The position numbers and the translations under genes were made by a program. From the NCBI GenBank assembly GCA_937923405.1, contig CALDUY010000007.1:62001-126000 (forward strand): 64,000 nucleotides of DNA, given 5' to 3'. A model generated the notes under the pieces. It was given only the letters and a program-made list of their open reading frames with translations. It made no database searches and was not told the origin of the DNA. Numbering within the stretch: the stretch's first letter is position 1; every line of letters begins with the position of its first letter. This document shows positions 31,103 through 40,925 of the stretch, in pieces. Source of the stretch: an uncultured Gemmataceae bacterium (GTDB taxonomy: Bacteria > Planctomycetota > Planctomycetia > Gemmatales > Gemmataceae).

Positions 31103-34100
31103 TTACTCCTCGATCGCCTCTTTGCGTAACTTGAAGAGATCGCGCAGCTGATCGTTCGACATTTCCGTTAGCCAATCTTCCTTGGTACCAACAACCCGGG
31201 CCGCGACGCTTTGTTTACTCTCAATCATCTCGTCGATTTTCTCCTCAACTGTACCCACACAAACGAATTTGTGGACCTGCACATTTCGCCGTTGCCCAAT
31301 CCGAAAAGCGCGATCAGTGGCCTGGTTCTCCACGGCAGGATTCCACCAGCGATCAAAGTGGAACACATGCTGGGCCCGGGTGAGATTCAGTCCCGTTCCA
31401 CCAGCCTTGAGCGATAACAAGAAGATGCGCGGGCCTTCCTCCTCGTGTTGGAACCGCTCCACCATGCGAACCCGCGCCTCACGCCCGATGGCCCCATGTA
31501 AAAACAGAACCTCTTTACCGAAAGTCGACTGCAAATGCGATTTCAACAGTTCGCCCATCTCCGTGAACTGAGTGAAGATCAACGAGCGATCTCCGCTCTC
31601 GAGGATCTCTTCCAGCATCTCTGTAAGTCGGGCAAGTTTTCCGGAACGTCCTTCCAGAGGAGAGCCGTCCTTGAGAAACTGGGCCGGATGGTTACACACT
31701 TGCTTGAGCTTGATTAGTGTGGCAAGAACTAGTCCTTTTCGCTGAATCCCCTCGGTGGAATCCAGTTGTTCACTCAGCTCATCGACAATTGATTGATAGA
31801 GCGTTCCTTGTTCTCGTGTCAGGGTGCAAAAAACTTTCATCTCCAACTTCTCGGGCAAGTCGTTGATAATGCTTTTGTCGGTTTTGAGGCGTCGTAAAAT
31901 GAACGGTGCCGTCAGCCGTTTCAAGTGCAGAGCAGCATCGGCGTCTTGTTGTGCCTGAATGGGAATAAAAAACCGCTGGCGAAAATCATTCTGCGAGCCC
32001 AACCATCCGGGATTCAAAAACTCTAAAATAGACCACAAATCTCCGACATGATTTTCCACAGGAGTTCCTGTCAAAGCAATTCGATATTCCGCCTTCAAGG
32101 ATCGCGCTGCCATTGCTTGTTTGGTACGTGGATTTTTGATGTTCTGGGCCTCGTCGAGAATTACTCCCGCCCAAGGGACCGCGGCAAAAAGCTCGCAATC
32201 GCGATAGAGTAACGAGTAACTCGACAGCACCAGGGCATATTTTTGGATTTGCTTGCTGAACGCCTCGCTACGAGTGCGCTTGCCGCCATGATGAATGAGG
32301 ACGGGAAGGTTCGGAGTGAATCGCTCGGCTTCCTTTTTCCAATTGGCGACCACTGAGGTGGGACAAATCAGCAAGGAAGGACGTTGGCGTTGGGGCCACT
32401 CGCGCTGGATCAGTGCCAACGTCTGGATCGTTTTACCCAGTCCCATGTCATCTGCCAGACAAGCTCCTAAACCCCATTGCCTCAAAAAATGTAACCAGGA
32501 GTACCCGATCAGTTGATAGGGCCGCAGAGTACCGCGAAACCCCTCTGGCGGCGGTAGTTCCTCAAAAGACGTTTTTCCCTCAAGCTGAGCGAGAAACTCA
32601 GCGACCCAGCCGGTTGCTTTGACACCCCCAAACGGTAGACCACCGGGAGCCTCACCGCTGCCCAGGGCCATCTGCACTACCTGGCGCAAACTGCCCTTTC
32701 CTTCGGGTTGGTGTTGGAGCAACTCGATCGCGGCCTTGATCTCAGCAGCTCCCACTTGGACCCATTGACCGCGCACTTTGACAAGCGGAGCTTTGAGTTT
32801 GGCCAACTCCTGCAATTCCTGTAGCGAAATCGTTTGCTCTCCTAGTGCGATCTGCCACTCGAAATTGACTAGTTGATCCAACGACAGATTGCCTCCCACG
32901 CTCAACATCTTGGGACTGTGGACGTTGGCCAACACATTCAGTCGCTGCTTGCCCCCCTTCTTGGTCCACCAAGAAGGCAGCATCACGATGAAGCCCGCTT
33001 GCTCCAGCATCCAGGCCGTTTGACTAAGAAATTGGTACGCTCCTTCGGCATCGGTTAGAAATCCTGCGGGAGAGGCGCTTTTCAAACTTCGCTCAATCGA
33101 CTGCGAAAACGCAGCCGCCTGTCCCAGAGCGGTGAGTAGATACTCACGCGGTTGAAATCCTCGTTGGGCAAATTGTTTAGCAAAACGGCTCTCTTCCTTC
33201 CAAGCCTCCGCAACAGGAATAAACAAGCTTGGATCATCACGAGCTTGCAGCAAATAACGCACTCGCCAAGGAGCTTTTTCAGACGCCTCGGGACCAGGCT
33301 CTTCCAGACGAAACACTAATCCAAAAGGAGACTGAGAAGAGACAGCGATGGGACGCTGCCAGTCGCGAACTTGTGCCGCTAGTTGTGCTAACTCCTTTTC
33401 CTCCCCATCCAGACCGCCATCGACCGAAAGATTCAAGCCGAACAGCCAGCGATCGTGAATCGTGGTAAACTGTTGAACGTGAACCCGCCCACCCTTGGTT
33501 CGTCCAGCTGGTCCATGCACAGCCAAGCGAACCAGAGTATCCGTTGCTCGGGAGAGAAACTCGTGAACCAATTCCGTTGGAGAGCGATCCGGTTGAGGTT
33601 GACCAAGTCGGCTGATCGCTCGCGTCGCGTGTGGCATGGAGCGGACAAATCGAGCCAATCGCTCCCCATCTGGGCCGGCAATGACGTGCTGCCAAACCGC
33701 GCGATAGCCGCCCTTGATGGCTTTCAGGCCTGGGACGATTTGTTCACGAGCTAGTAACGAACCAGCAAAGCGGAGTACGCGCGACCAGTAGGCCAAGGTC
33801 GAGCCAATCAACAACCCTTGACCGAGAGTGTCGCGATCCATACAGAGACAAAGCAGATCGATCATGTGGGAAAATGGTAAAGGGATAGCCGCGATCTGCC
33901 AAGGTTGGATCGAGACTGAACCACTCACCGGTATGTCGGCGATCAGGCCGCTAGAGGGAATCGGTCTGCCTTTACAAGTCGGAAGCCAGATTACAGGGGG
34001 ATCACCTTGTAAGCTGGGGATCGGCTTACCGGGTAGAGCCTCAATCAGGGCTACGGCCAGCCGCATCGGGCCTGCATCAAACGGATACGGCGGGGAATCG

Positions 34101-34204
34101 GTCGGCGTCGATGTTCGGCCGGGCTGTCCCGCAGGGACCTCCGCAGGCGTCTCTCCCCAGACCATGAAATGCCCGTTGTCGATCCCGGCATGCAGGATGA
34201 GCAT
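31103..34204 (-). CDS. SNF2/Rad54-family helicase
   Basis: A 1033-residue SWI2/SNF2 ATPase, probably a double-strand DNA translocase. Helicase motifs occur in the last third: LADDMGLGKTIQTLALI (I), VILDEAQNIKNP (II, DEAQ), ALTGTPVENHVGDLWSI (III), LFLHGA, LSLKAGGTGLNLTRAQHVFHFD (V) and DRAFRIGQ (VI). The N-terminal two thirds is the long bacterial SNF2 N-domain. I choose ATG 34204, since the family often starts with a short strand like MLILHAG; a GTG at 34267 would add 21 residues. The downstream SWIM gene is coupled. Confidence 0.93.
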   Translation of the reverse strand: MLILHAGIDNGHFMVWGETPAEVPAGQPGRTSTPTDSPPYPFDAGPMRLAVALIEALPGKPIPSLQGDPPVIWLPTCKGRPIPSSGLIADIPVSGSVSIQPWQIAAIPLPFSHMIDLLCLCMDRDTLGQGLLIGSTLAYWSRVLRFAGSLLAREQIVPGLKAIKGGYRAVWQHVIAGPDGERLARFVRSMPHATRAISRLGQPQPDRSPTELVHEFLSRATDTLVRLAVHGPAGRTKGGRVHVQQFTTIHDRWLFGLNLSVDGGLDGEEKELAQLAAQVRDWQRPIAVSSQSPFGLVFRLEEPGPEASEKAPWRVRYLLQARDDPSLFIPVAEAWKEESRFAKQFAQRGFQPREYLLTALGQAAAFSQSIERSLKSASPAGFLTDAEGAYQFLSQTAWMLEQAGFIVMLPSWWTKKGGKQRLNVLANVHSPKMLSVGGNLSLDQLVNFEWQIALGEQTISLQELQELAKLKAPLVKVRGQWVQVGAAEIKAAIELLQHQPEGKGSLRQVVQMALGSGEAPGGLPFGGVKATGWVAEFLAQLEGKTSFEELPPPEGFRGTLRPYQLIGYSWLHFLRQWGLGACLADDMGLGKTIQTLALIQREWPQRQRPSLLICPTSVVANWKKEAERFTPNLPVLIHHGGKRTRSEAFSKQIQKYALVLSSYSLLYRDCELFAAVPWAGVILDEAQNIKNPRTKQAMAARSLKAEYRIALTGTPVENHVGDLWSILEFLNPGWLGSQNDFRQRFFIPIQAQQDADAALHLKRLTAPFILRRLKTDKSIINDLPEKLEMKVFCTLTREQGTLYQSIVDELSEQLDSTEGIQRKGLVLATLIKLKQVCNHPAQFLKDGSPLEGRSGKLARLTEMLEEILESGDRSLIFTQFTEMGELLKSHLQSTFGKEVLFLHGAIGREARVRMVERFQHEEEGPRIFLLSLKAGGTGLNLTRAQHVFHFDRWWNPAVENQATDRAFRIGQRRNVQVHKFVCVGTVEEKIDEMIESKQSVAARVVGTKEDWLTEMSNDQLRDLFKLRKEAIEE

Positions 34205-34487
34205 GGCTTGGTTCACTTCACTCGTGCGTCCAGAGCGTTCAGGACGCCAGTAGGGCGGAAACACCACCTCACCCGTTGCGAAGCGGTGATTGTCGTTCAG
34301 AGCTGCTCCGGTCGGGGTCGCCTTCTCTGGTCCGGGTTACAAAGCGAGCTGACCGGGCTACGGGGAATACTTCGATTATATATAAGAAATCCCTTGATCG
34401 ATTGACGACGCTTTTGATTCTGCTTGCTTGCGTGGTTCTCGTCAAGCGCCAAACAAGTCGATTCTCCGCCCTTGCCCCAGTTATTGA

Positions 34488-34516
34488 TTGTCCTCATTTG
34501 CGTGGCGCGATACACT
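34488..34516 (+). promoter_or_regulatory. Candidate promoter of the sigma-factor gene
   Basis: TTGTCC (34488-34493), 17-base spacer, TACACT (34511-34516), 28 bases before ATG 34545. Each hexamer matches four of six consensus positions. The rest of the 34205-34544 divergent spacer, including an AT-rich ATTATATATAAG tract near 34376, shows no other assignable element. Confidence 0.35.
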
Positions 34517-34544
34517 CCCAACAACTAACAAGAGACGAAGCCCC

Positions 34545-35165
34545 ATGTCTTCGGAAGTCCCTGCAACCGAACTGATCCGTCGCATCCGAGACGGTCAAGC
34601 CCAAGCGCGCGATCTGCTATTTATTCGATACCAAAGTTACTTGCAGGTGCTAGCTCGCACCCAGTTGGGCAAGCAGCTTCGGGGCAAGTGCGAGGCGTCC
34701 GACGTAGTACAGATGACTCTGCTGGAAGCACACCGGGACTTTGCCAGCTTTCAGGGAGAACATGAGTGCGAACTACTCGCTTGGTTGAGACGCATTCTCG
34801 CGCACAATCTGTACAATGAAGCACGACGACTTAACGCTCAGCAGCGCGATGCTTCTCGCGAAGTCTCCCTCGATCAGGTTTGGGCCAATGTCGAACGCTC
34901 TTCGCTAGCGTTGTCCAAGGGGATTGCCGCGACTACTCTCACTCCCAGTCAAATCGCCTCTCGCCGAGAAGATTCTGTTCGCATGGCAACCGCTTTAGCG
35001 AAACTGCCTGAAGATTATCAAACCGTACTGTTACTGCGTATTTTTGAAGAGTTGCCTGCCAAGGAAGTCGCTCAGCGAATGGGCCGGACCGCTGGTGCCG
35101 TTCGCATGTTGCAAATGCGAGCGTTAGCCGCTCTCCGCGAGGTTATGAGCGAGGATGAAAGTTGA
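34545..35165 (+). CDS. ECF-type RNA polymerase sigma factor (planctomycete group)
   Basis: A 206-residue sigma-70 family protein. Region 2 includes QLRGKCEASDVVQMTLLEAHRDF, and LLAWLRRILAHNLYNEAR matches the 2.4-like helix. A region 4 helix-turn-helix follows (LPEDYQTVLLLRIFEELPAKEVAQRMG plus RTAGAVRMLQMRALAALRE). The SDVVQ and W-R-I-L spacing is characteristic of the planctomycete ECF01/SigQ-like groups with a serine/threonine-kinase or extension context. No anti-sigma gene is adjacent. Its TGA overlaps the TTG start of the glycosyltransferase gene, so the two may be co-translated. Confidence 0.85.
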   Translation: MSSEVPATELIRRIRDGQAQARDLLFIRYQSYLQVLARTQLGKQLRGKCEASDVVQMTLLEAHRDFASFQGEHECELLAWLRRILAHNLYNEARRLNAQQRDASREVSLDQVWANVERSSLALSKGIAATTLTPSQIASRREDSVRMATALAKLPEDYQTVLLLRIFEELPAKEVAQRMGRTAGAVRMLQMRALAALREVMSEDES

Positions 35166-36295
35166 CTCGGCTGCTCCTTGTAACCGAAACATTTCCACCC
35201 GAAGTGAACGGGGTAGCCCGCACCCTGGGCCGTTGGGTCGAGGCGTTTCAATCGCGTGGCTATCAGGTACGAGTGATCCGACCCCGTCAACGAAACGAAC
35301 CTCGTCGACGCGACTTGGTTCATGGCATGCCGTTACCGTTCTATCCTCAAGTCCGAATCGGAATCGCCTCACCCACTACCCTGCTTGGCCAGATGAACCA
35401 GTTCGCTCCAGATTTGATTCACATCGCCACGGAAGGACCGCTAGGACTGTCGGCCCTGCTGGCAGCTCGCTGGAGCGGCACTCCTATCGCGTCGAGCTTT
35501 CACACCAACTTCGACCACTATGCCGATCATTACGGCTTCTTTGGGGCCGATTGGCTGGGCTTACGCTACCTTCGCTGGTTTCACAATCGCACTCGAATCA
35601 CCTTAGTGCCCAGCGAGGCCACCCGTTCCCGACTCCTGGCCAATGGGTTTCAACGAGTCGAAATTTGGTCTCGGGGGGTCGATTCCGAGTTATTTCATCC
35701 CAGACATCGTGACGAGCAGTTGCGGCGATCGCTCGGACTAGGTCCGGACGATCCCCTGCTTCTCTATGTGGGTCGCTTGGCCCCGGAAAAGAATCTACCT
35801 TTGTTGCTTGAAGCCTTCAGCCGCTTGCAAGCGGAACTTCCCCGCGAACGCCGAGAAAAATTGCGTCTGGCCTTGGTCGGTCACGGACCACTGGGTAACT
35901 CCCTGACGCGGAACATGCCTGGGATCGTTCTTCCGGGAGCGCAACATGGACTAGAGCTGTCGCGTTGGTACGCCTCGGCAGATCTATTCGCTTTTCCCTC
36001 GCAGAGTGAAACGTTCGGCAACGTGGTCTTGGAAGCCCAGGCTTCGGGACTAGCGACCGTTGGCTTTGATTGTCAAGGAGTGAACGAACAAGTGATTCCG
36101 GAGGTCAACGGGCTGTTGGTGCCGATCGGCGGCGACCTGACCCCGTCTCTACGTCGCTTGTGTGACGACCCAGCCCTGCGACAGCGTCTGGGACGCGCCG
36201 CTCGTCAACGAGCGGAACAGCTCACCTGGATCAGCATCTTTGACGATCTGGAAAATCGCTATTTACAGCTCCTGGAGCAACGAGCCTCATGCTAA
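35162..36295 (+). CDS. Glycosyltransferase family 1/4 (GT-B, retaining)
   Basis: A 377-residue GT-B glycosyltransferase. The N-domain (VTETFPPEVNGVARTLGRWV, SSFHTNFDHYADHYG) and C-domain (LLYVGRLAPEKNLPLLLEAF, then FPSQSETFGNVVLEAQASGLATVGF with the E-x7-E motif) match the SqdX/MgtA and PimB-like group. That group transfers sugars to diacylglycerol or inositol lipids. It is therefore probably a peripheral-membrane glycolipid synthase; donor and acceptor are not determined. The start is a TTG (35162) overlapping the sigma-factor stop. ArfB overlaps its 3' end by seven bases. Confidence 0.88.
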   Translation: MTRLLLVTETFPPEVNGVARTLGRWVEAFQSRGYQVRVIRPRQRNEPRRRDLVHGMPLPFYPQVRIGIASPTTLLGQMNQFAPDLIHIATEGPLGLSALLAARWSGTPIASSFHTNFDHYADHYGFFGADWLGLRYLRWFHNRTRITLVPSEATRSRLLANGFQRVEIWSRGVDSELFHPRHRDEQLRRSLGLGPDDPLLLYVGRLAPEKNLPLLLEAFSRLQAELPRERREKLRLALVGHGPLGNSLTRNMPGIVLPGAQHGLELSRWYASADLFAFPSQSETFGNVVLEAQASGLATVGFDCQGVNEQVIPEVNGLLVPIGGDLTPSLRRLCDDPALRQRLGRAARQRAEQLTWISIFDDLENRYLQLLEQRASC

Positions 36296-36705
36296 TCATC
36301 AATGAGCGATTTGTTCTCCTCGACGAAGAGTTATCGTTCAGCTACGCTCGAAGTGGTGGTCCGGGCGGTCAGAACGTCAACAAGGTCTCGTCCAAGGCGA
36401 TTCTTCGCTGGCATCTGTCGGCAAATTCGACGCTCCCCCCCGAGGTTTTGCTGCGACTACGCGGACTTCAGCGAAATCGTCTCACCAAGGAAGGCGATTT
36501 GCTGATCGTCTCTCAAACCTATCGCGATCAGGAGCGCAACCGCAGAGACTGCTTAGATCGCTTGCGAGCCATCATTTTGCAGGCTCTTATGGTGCCCAAG
36601 CCGAGAAAACCGACTCGTCCGACCTCTGGTTCTCAGCAACGACGACTTGAAGCCAAACGGCACCGCTCGGAAATCAAGCGTCACCGCATGAAGTTTGAAG
36701 ACTAG
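36289..36705 (+). CDS. arfB: Alternative ribosome-rescue factor ArfB (GGQ peptidyl-tRNA hydrolase)
   Basis: A 138-residue release-factor-like protein. It has the catalytic GGQ motif in ARSGGPGGQNVNKVSSKAIL and a C-terminal basic tail (RRLEAKRHRSEIKRHRMKF) that in ArfB enters the mRNA channel of stalled ribosomes. It lacks the codon-recognition domain of RF1/RF2 and matches ArfB/YaeJ length. It hydrolyses peptidyl-tRNA on non-stop ribosomes. The gene overlaps the glycosyltransferase by seven bases. Confidence 0.94.
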   Translation: MLIINERFVLLDEELSFSYARSGGPGGQNVNKVSSKAILRWHLSANSTLPPEVLLRLRGLQRNRLTKEGDLLIVSQTYRDQERNRRDCLDRLRAIILQALMVPKPRKPTRPTSGSQQRRLEAKRHRSEIKRHRMKFED

Positions 36706-36762
36706 AATTGATTGCTACAATCAGGGGGGAGTTATGCAGTCGGTTAATACTGAGCTTGGGTT

Positions 36763-36787
36763 CCCCTCGCCCCCATGGGGAGAGGGG
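36763..36787. repeat. GC-rich intergenic hairpin
   Basis: CCCCTC-G-CCCC (36763-36773) and GGGG-A-GAGGGG (36777-36787) form an 11-bp stem with one G-A mismatch, followed by GTTAGGGGTGAGG. It lies between arfB and the HutX-like gene. It may be a terminator or one copy of a dispersed intergenic repeat; there is no second copy in this window. Confidence 0.4.
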
Positions 36788-36844
36788 TTAGGGGTGAGGA
36801 GAGAACAACACGATCCAACGGCGTAACTTCTATGAGGTTCAACC

Positions 36845-37381
36845 ATGCCTTCTGTTGTCATCACAGAGCAGCAACGGCAAGAGATTCGAGAGTTACTTCA
36901 GGCCAATCCCGGTGAAATGACTTTGCAATTGGCTCGGCGATTGAATGTGCCGGAAGCCGAGATCATTCGTTTGCTTCCCGAGGGATGCAGTGAGGAACTC
37001 GATCTGGCTCGCTGGCAAGAGATGTTTACGGTATTCGCGGAGTGGGGCAATGTTCATGTCATCGTTTCCAACGCCGCGGTAACGTGCGAAGTCGTTGGGG
37101 AGTTCGGCGGATTCAGTGTCTGGGAAGAGTTTTTCAATGTACAGTCTTCTTCGCTGGATCTGCACATTCGTTGGCCTCGCTTAGGCAATGTCTTTGCCGT
37201 CGAAAAACCCAGCCACATGGACGGAGGTCGGACCTTGTCCATCCAGTTTTTCGACGATCAAGGGCATTCCGCCATCAAGGTATTTCTGAACTTCGGAGGC
37301 AAGCTCACTCCGGAGAAGCAGGAACAATTTACCCACTTTAAGGATCGTTTTCGTAGATCAAATGGAGTGCAGCCCGCATGA
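36845..37381 (+). CDS. ChuX/HutX-like heme utilisation family protein
   Basis: A 178-residue cytoplasmic protein. An N-terminal helical segment (IRELLQANPGEMTLQLARRLNVPEAEI) precedes the HutX/ChuX-type beta domain. Matching stretches are FAEWGNVHVIVSNAAVTCEVVG, FNVQSSSLDLHIRW, FAVEKPSHMDGGRTLSIQFFD and AIKVFLNFG. Proteins of this fold carry or degrade heme in the cytoplasm. No heme transporter is adjacent, so the role in heme handling is an inference from the fold. Its stop overlaps the next gene start (ATGA), so it is probably co-translated with the phosphodiesterase. Confidence 0.75.
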   Translation: MPSVVITEQQRQEIRELLQANPGEMTLQLARRLNVPEAEIIRLLPEGCSEELDLARWQEMFTVFAEWGNVHVIVSNAAVTCEVVGEFGGFSVWEEFFNVQSSSLDLHIRWPRLGNVFAVEKPSHMDGGRTLSIQFFDDQGHSAIKVFLNFGGKLTPEKQEQFTHFKDRFRRSNGVQPA

Positions 37382-38754
37382 GGCCGCTTGTTCTCTTGAA
37401 TGCCGTTGGCCTCACCTCACGACTACTGGCACATGCTCCACGACTACAAGCTTTGGCCAAGCAAGGTTGGCTTCGTCCACTTCGGGAAGTAGTGCCTGCT
37501 GTTACCTGCACGGCTCAGGCTACTCTGTTGACCGGCGCTAGCGCCCAACAGCATGGCATCGTCGCCAACGGTTGGCTCTATCGCGACACGATGGAGGTGC
37601 GTTTCTGGCAGCAATCGAATCGCTTGCTCCAAGCCGAGCCGCTCTACGCCACTGCCAAGCGACTGCGTCCTTCCTTCACCTGCGCGAAACTGTTTTGGTG
37701 GTTTAATCAAGGAGCAAGCGTAGACTGGAGTGTGACTCCCAAGCCGTACTACGGAGCCGACGGCAACAAGGTGTTCGGCATCGCCGGAACGCCGGAGGGA
37801 TTGAGTAATTCCTTGGAACGCACACTCGGCGCATTTCCCTTTCCGACTTTTTGGGGACCGATGGCGGGCAGAGGATGTACGGAATGGATCGCTCGCTGTG
37901 CCGCCCTGATTCTGCGTGAACATCGCCCAGACCTAACGCTGGTCTATCTGCCGCATCTGGATTATGATCCGCAACGATACGGACCAGCCGGTTGCGACAT
38001 GGCCAAGCTGGTCCGTGAACTGGATAACGCTTGCGAACCTCTTTTGGAACAGGCCAAACAAACGGGAGCCTGTGTTTGGGTGATCAGCGAGTACGGACAT
38101 GTGACCGTGACACGACCCATCTATCTCAATCGCGAGTTGAGACGCGCTGGCTATGTAAGCGTTCGTTCGGGACCATTTGGCGAAACGTTGGAGACGTTCA
38201 CGAGTCGCGCCTTCGCTGTATGCGATCATCAGTTAGCCCATGTCTATGTTCAAAGTGCCGAAGATGTGCCACAGGTACGAGAACTGATGCAGTCCATACC
38301 GGGAGTCGCGCAGGTACTCACGGGAGAGGAACGAGAGCAACTATATTTGCGACATCAGCGATCCGGTGAGTTGATTTTACTGAGCGCCCCTGATGCTTGG
38401 TTCGCCTATCCCTTCTGGTTGGACGATGCGAAGGCTCCGGATTATGCTCGTTGTGTGGACATTCATCGCAAACCCGGCTTCGATCCCTGCGAACTATTTC
38501 TCGACCCGAAGTTGTGGTTTCCCAAGCTTCGAGTGGTTCGTCGTCTATTGCAAAAAAAGCTTGGGTTTCGCACTTTGTTCGATGTCATTCCCCTGGATGC
38601 CACTCTGGTTCGCGGCAGTCACGGTTTAGCGGCGACCGATCCGATAGATCGGCCCCTGCTGATCGGCAATGGACCAGTTCCTGCGATGGAGTTGTCGCTG
38701 CTGGATGTGAGGAATTTACTTCTCGGTGCTTTGGGATTTACCTCCGAACAGTAA
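37378..38754 (+). CDS. Alkaline phosphatase-superfamily phosphodiesterase (nucleotide pyrophosphatase-like)
   Basis: A 458-residue protein of the type I phosphodiesterase/nucleotide pyrophosphatase family. A metal-site/nucleophile region near residue 43 reads VVPAVTCTAQATLLTG. LVYLPHLDYDPQRYG carries metal ligands, then SEYGHV and the late RGSHG histidine follow. It hydrolyses a phosphodiester or pyrophosphate bond, substrate unknown. There is no signal peptide, so unlike many family members it is likely cytoplasmic. The ATG overlaps the HutX-like stop. Related proteins are common in planctomycetes beside sugar- and terpenoid-modifying genes, which are not seen here. Confidence 0.8.
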   Translation: MRPLVLLNAVGLTSRLLAHAPRLQALAKQGWLRPLREVVPAVTCTAQATLLTGASAQQHGIVANGWLYRDTMEVRFWQQSNRLLQAEPLYATAKRLRPSFTCAKLFWWFNQGASVDWSVTPKPYYGADGNKVFGIAGTPEGLSNSLERTLGAFPFPTFWGPMAGRGCTEWIARCAALILREHRPDLTLVYLPHLDYDPQRYGPAGCDMAKLVRELDNACEPLLEQAKQTGACVWVISEYGHVTVTRPIYLNRELRRAGYVSVRSGPFGETLETFTSRAFAVCDHQLAHVYVQSAEDVPQVRELMQSIPGVAQVLTGEEREQLYLRHQRSGELILLSAPDAWFAYPFWLDDAKAPDYARCVDIHRKPGFDPCELFLDPKLWFPKLRVVRRLLQKKLGFRTLFDVIPLDATLVRGSHGLAATDPIDRPLLIGNGPVPAMELSLLDVRNLLLGALGFTSEQ

Positions 38755-38896
38755 CATTCCAAATCGGCCAACTAACTTGGACTGCCTTTCTCTGCACAGA
38801 TTTGCAGTATTGTCGACTCGGGAGATCCGAAAGCGAATTTGACGCAAGGGTGTGAAATGCAACAACCTGCAGCGAAACCGCCACAGGTTGCTTGTG

Positions 38897-38967
38897 CTGG
38901 GGATCTAGGATTCGAACCTAGACTAACTGATCCAGAGTCAGTTGTGCTACCGTTACACTAATCCCCA
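38897..38967 (-). tRNA. tRNA-Gln (CUG)
   Basis: A 71-nt cloverleaf on the minus strand. Acceptor stem TGGGGAT/ATCCCCA, discriminator G, anticodon loop CTCTGGA (anticodon CTG) on stem ACTGA/TCAGT, and T-arm CTAGG-TTCGAAT-CCTAG. The short D-loop is typical of tRNA-Gln. CCA is not encoded. Confidence 0.95.
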
Positions 38968-39078
38968 AAATCTCGCGAACTTCGTACTTCTTAGCAGTTC
39001 TCGCTTAGGCATGCAAGGGCGGGTTCAACATCGTGAAGGACAAAAATCACACTCCGCTTGCTCAACGTGCGAAAAAAT

Positions 39079-40605
39079 TCAGAGCAATAGCAGAGGTTGC
39101 CAGTAAAAAACACAAAGAAGAATCAATACCACAAGGAACAACACCTGCATGCATAGCAAGCTTCGTTGAAAACGAGCTTCTTCCTGAGGGTAGGCTTGGA
39201 TCTGGCGAAGAAACTCGATTCGACGGGCGATCGTCGAGTGTTGCCAGGACTGCAAAAATCCCGGTCGGGTTCGACTGATTCCGTTGACTTCGGCCACGCG
39301 ATCCAGCGCCCGGATAAACGTGTGAATGCCCGTTGGGCACAGCGCTTTGCCACGAGGAACTAACTTCGTTTGTTCATCGTGACCACAACAGGCGACATCG
39401 GCACAAGAAACTGCGCGACAGCCGTAGACATCGGACTGTCGTTCGCACCTGCGCGAGAGAAACCCAAACACAACGAAGAGATAGCCTAGCAGACCGATAA
39501 CGACCAACAAGGCGGACAACCAGAGTCGCGTTGATTCACTCAACAGTTCACCGAACTGCTGCATCAGCATCGGTAGGTAGGCATTCGTCAAGAGCAACAG
39601 TGCCACCATGCTCAGAATTAGAAAGACGAGATAGTACAAGATATGTCGATGATGAACGTGTCCCGCTTCATGCCCAAGCACCGCTTCCATTTCTTCCCCG
39701 CTGAATTCAGAGATTAAACGATCGGTGAAGACAACGTAGCGTAACCAGGGCACCAGCCCGACCACCATGGCATTGGCCATGCCACTGCGCGTATTCCAGA
39801 CCAGAAAGTCACTATAAGTAAGTCCCAAACGTTTCGCCGCTTCTTCCAAGCGCGTCCGTAACTCTCCCGATGGCATCGATTTCAAGCCCAGTGCCAAACG
39901 AAGTATGAACGGCATGCCGACAAAGACGATCCCTAAAGTGACATAAATCAGCACCGACATCAGCCAGTGATCCCAGATTCGAGGAGAGAATCGGCTGATT
40001 TCTTGATAGACGATCAGCAGAATAACTGGGATGAGCACCAGGGCCAACTTCTGACGCATCTGGAACAAAACATACGAGAGCCGTCCGCCGAACGGTGGCA
40101 CCGCTCTCTGCTGGGACTCCAACCAGGTTTGCCCAAAAGGGTCGATGTTATGATGGAGGCGATAGGCGGCGTGATGGGCAGCTCGATCGGCATCGTAAAA
40201 AAACCACCAACTCAGCGCTTGAGCGATAAAAAATGGAGCCAGCAAAAGCAATTCGGCTGCATGCATCCCCATTGGCTTGCCGCTCTCCTCACGTGGTCCT
40301 CCTTGTTGAATCCACCAGCCCCAGCCGAAAACCACCAAGATGATTCCGTAGACACCGAACAAAACGATCTGGTGAATAAACCGCCATCGATCGTAACTAT
40401 TCAAATTCTCCAAGCGGAGCAGCGGATCGCGATCGAGCGGCCAACAGAATCGGCGTGACACCCAAAAAGCATGCAAGCCGATGAGAGCAACGCCAACGAT
40501 GGTCAGCAGCGCGGATTGTAAGAGTGAAAATGCCGCCCAAGGTGCGGGATAGTGCCCACAGGCAAGGCAGATTAACGTCAGAAACAGCATCAGAAACAAC
40601 GACAT
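39079..40605 (-). CDS. M48-family membrane zinc metallopeptidase
   Basis: A 508-residue integral membrane protein with several N-terminal transmembrane helices. It has the gluzincin active site AVLGHEAGHVHHRHI (HExxH), with further membrane helices on each side and ERQSDVYGCRA supplying the third zinc ligand glutamate. This layout matches the Ste24/HtpX-like M48 group that degrades misfolded membrane proteins or processes prenylated peptides. A Cys-rich insert (CADVACCGHDEQTK) follows the third ligand. It ends just after the tRNA-Gln on the same strand. Confidence 0.9.
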   Translation of the reverse strand: MSLFLMLFLTLICLACGHYPAPWAAFSLLQSALLTIVGVALIGLHAFWVSRRFCWPLDRDPLLRLENLNSYDRWRFIHQIVLFGVYGIILVVFGWGWWIQQGGPREESGKPMGMHAAELLLLAPFFIAQALSWWFFYDADRAAHHAAYRLHHNIDPFGQTWLESQQRAVPPFGGRLSYVLFQMRQKLALVLIPVILLIVYQEISRFSPRIWDHWLMSVLIYVTLGIVFVGMPFILRLALGLKSMPSGELRTRLEEAAKRLGLTYSDFLVWNTRSGMANAMVVGLVPWLRYVVFTDRLISEFSGEEMEAVLGHEAGHVHHRHILYYLVFLILSMVALLLLTNAYLPMLMQQFGELLSESTRLWLSALLVVIGLLGYLFVVFGFLSRRCERQSDVYGCRAVSCADVACCGHDEQTKLVPRGKALCPTGIHTFIRALDRVAEVNGISRTRPGFLQSWQHSTIARRIEFLRQIQAYPQEEARFQRSLLCMQVLFLVVLILLCVFYWQPLLLL

Positions 40606-40925
40606 TCACACGCTCCAGAACTGAGCGGCTCATCGACACGACGCTTACATATCATAGTTCGAGCGAAGGAAGCTTGCAAAGAGGGATTGATTCCAGCAAT
40701 CCTTGGGAACAATTCGCTCGTCGGAAGTGAAAGATCGGAATCGAGCAGACGAAGCGAATAATAGTAACAAGACGTGTCGCTACAACTTCTCCAGATTTTA
40801 AGCAAGGCGTAGAAAAAGTTGCGAAGTTCGATGCTTGCGAATCTGAGAGTCGGCTCGCTATAGTAAGAGATTGGATAAAAGTCGATCTTTCCCACCACCG
40901 ACGATTGCCTAGCGGAGGGGTACCC

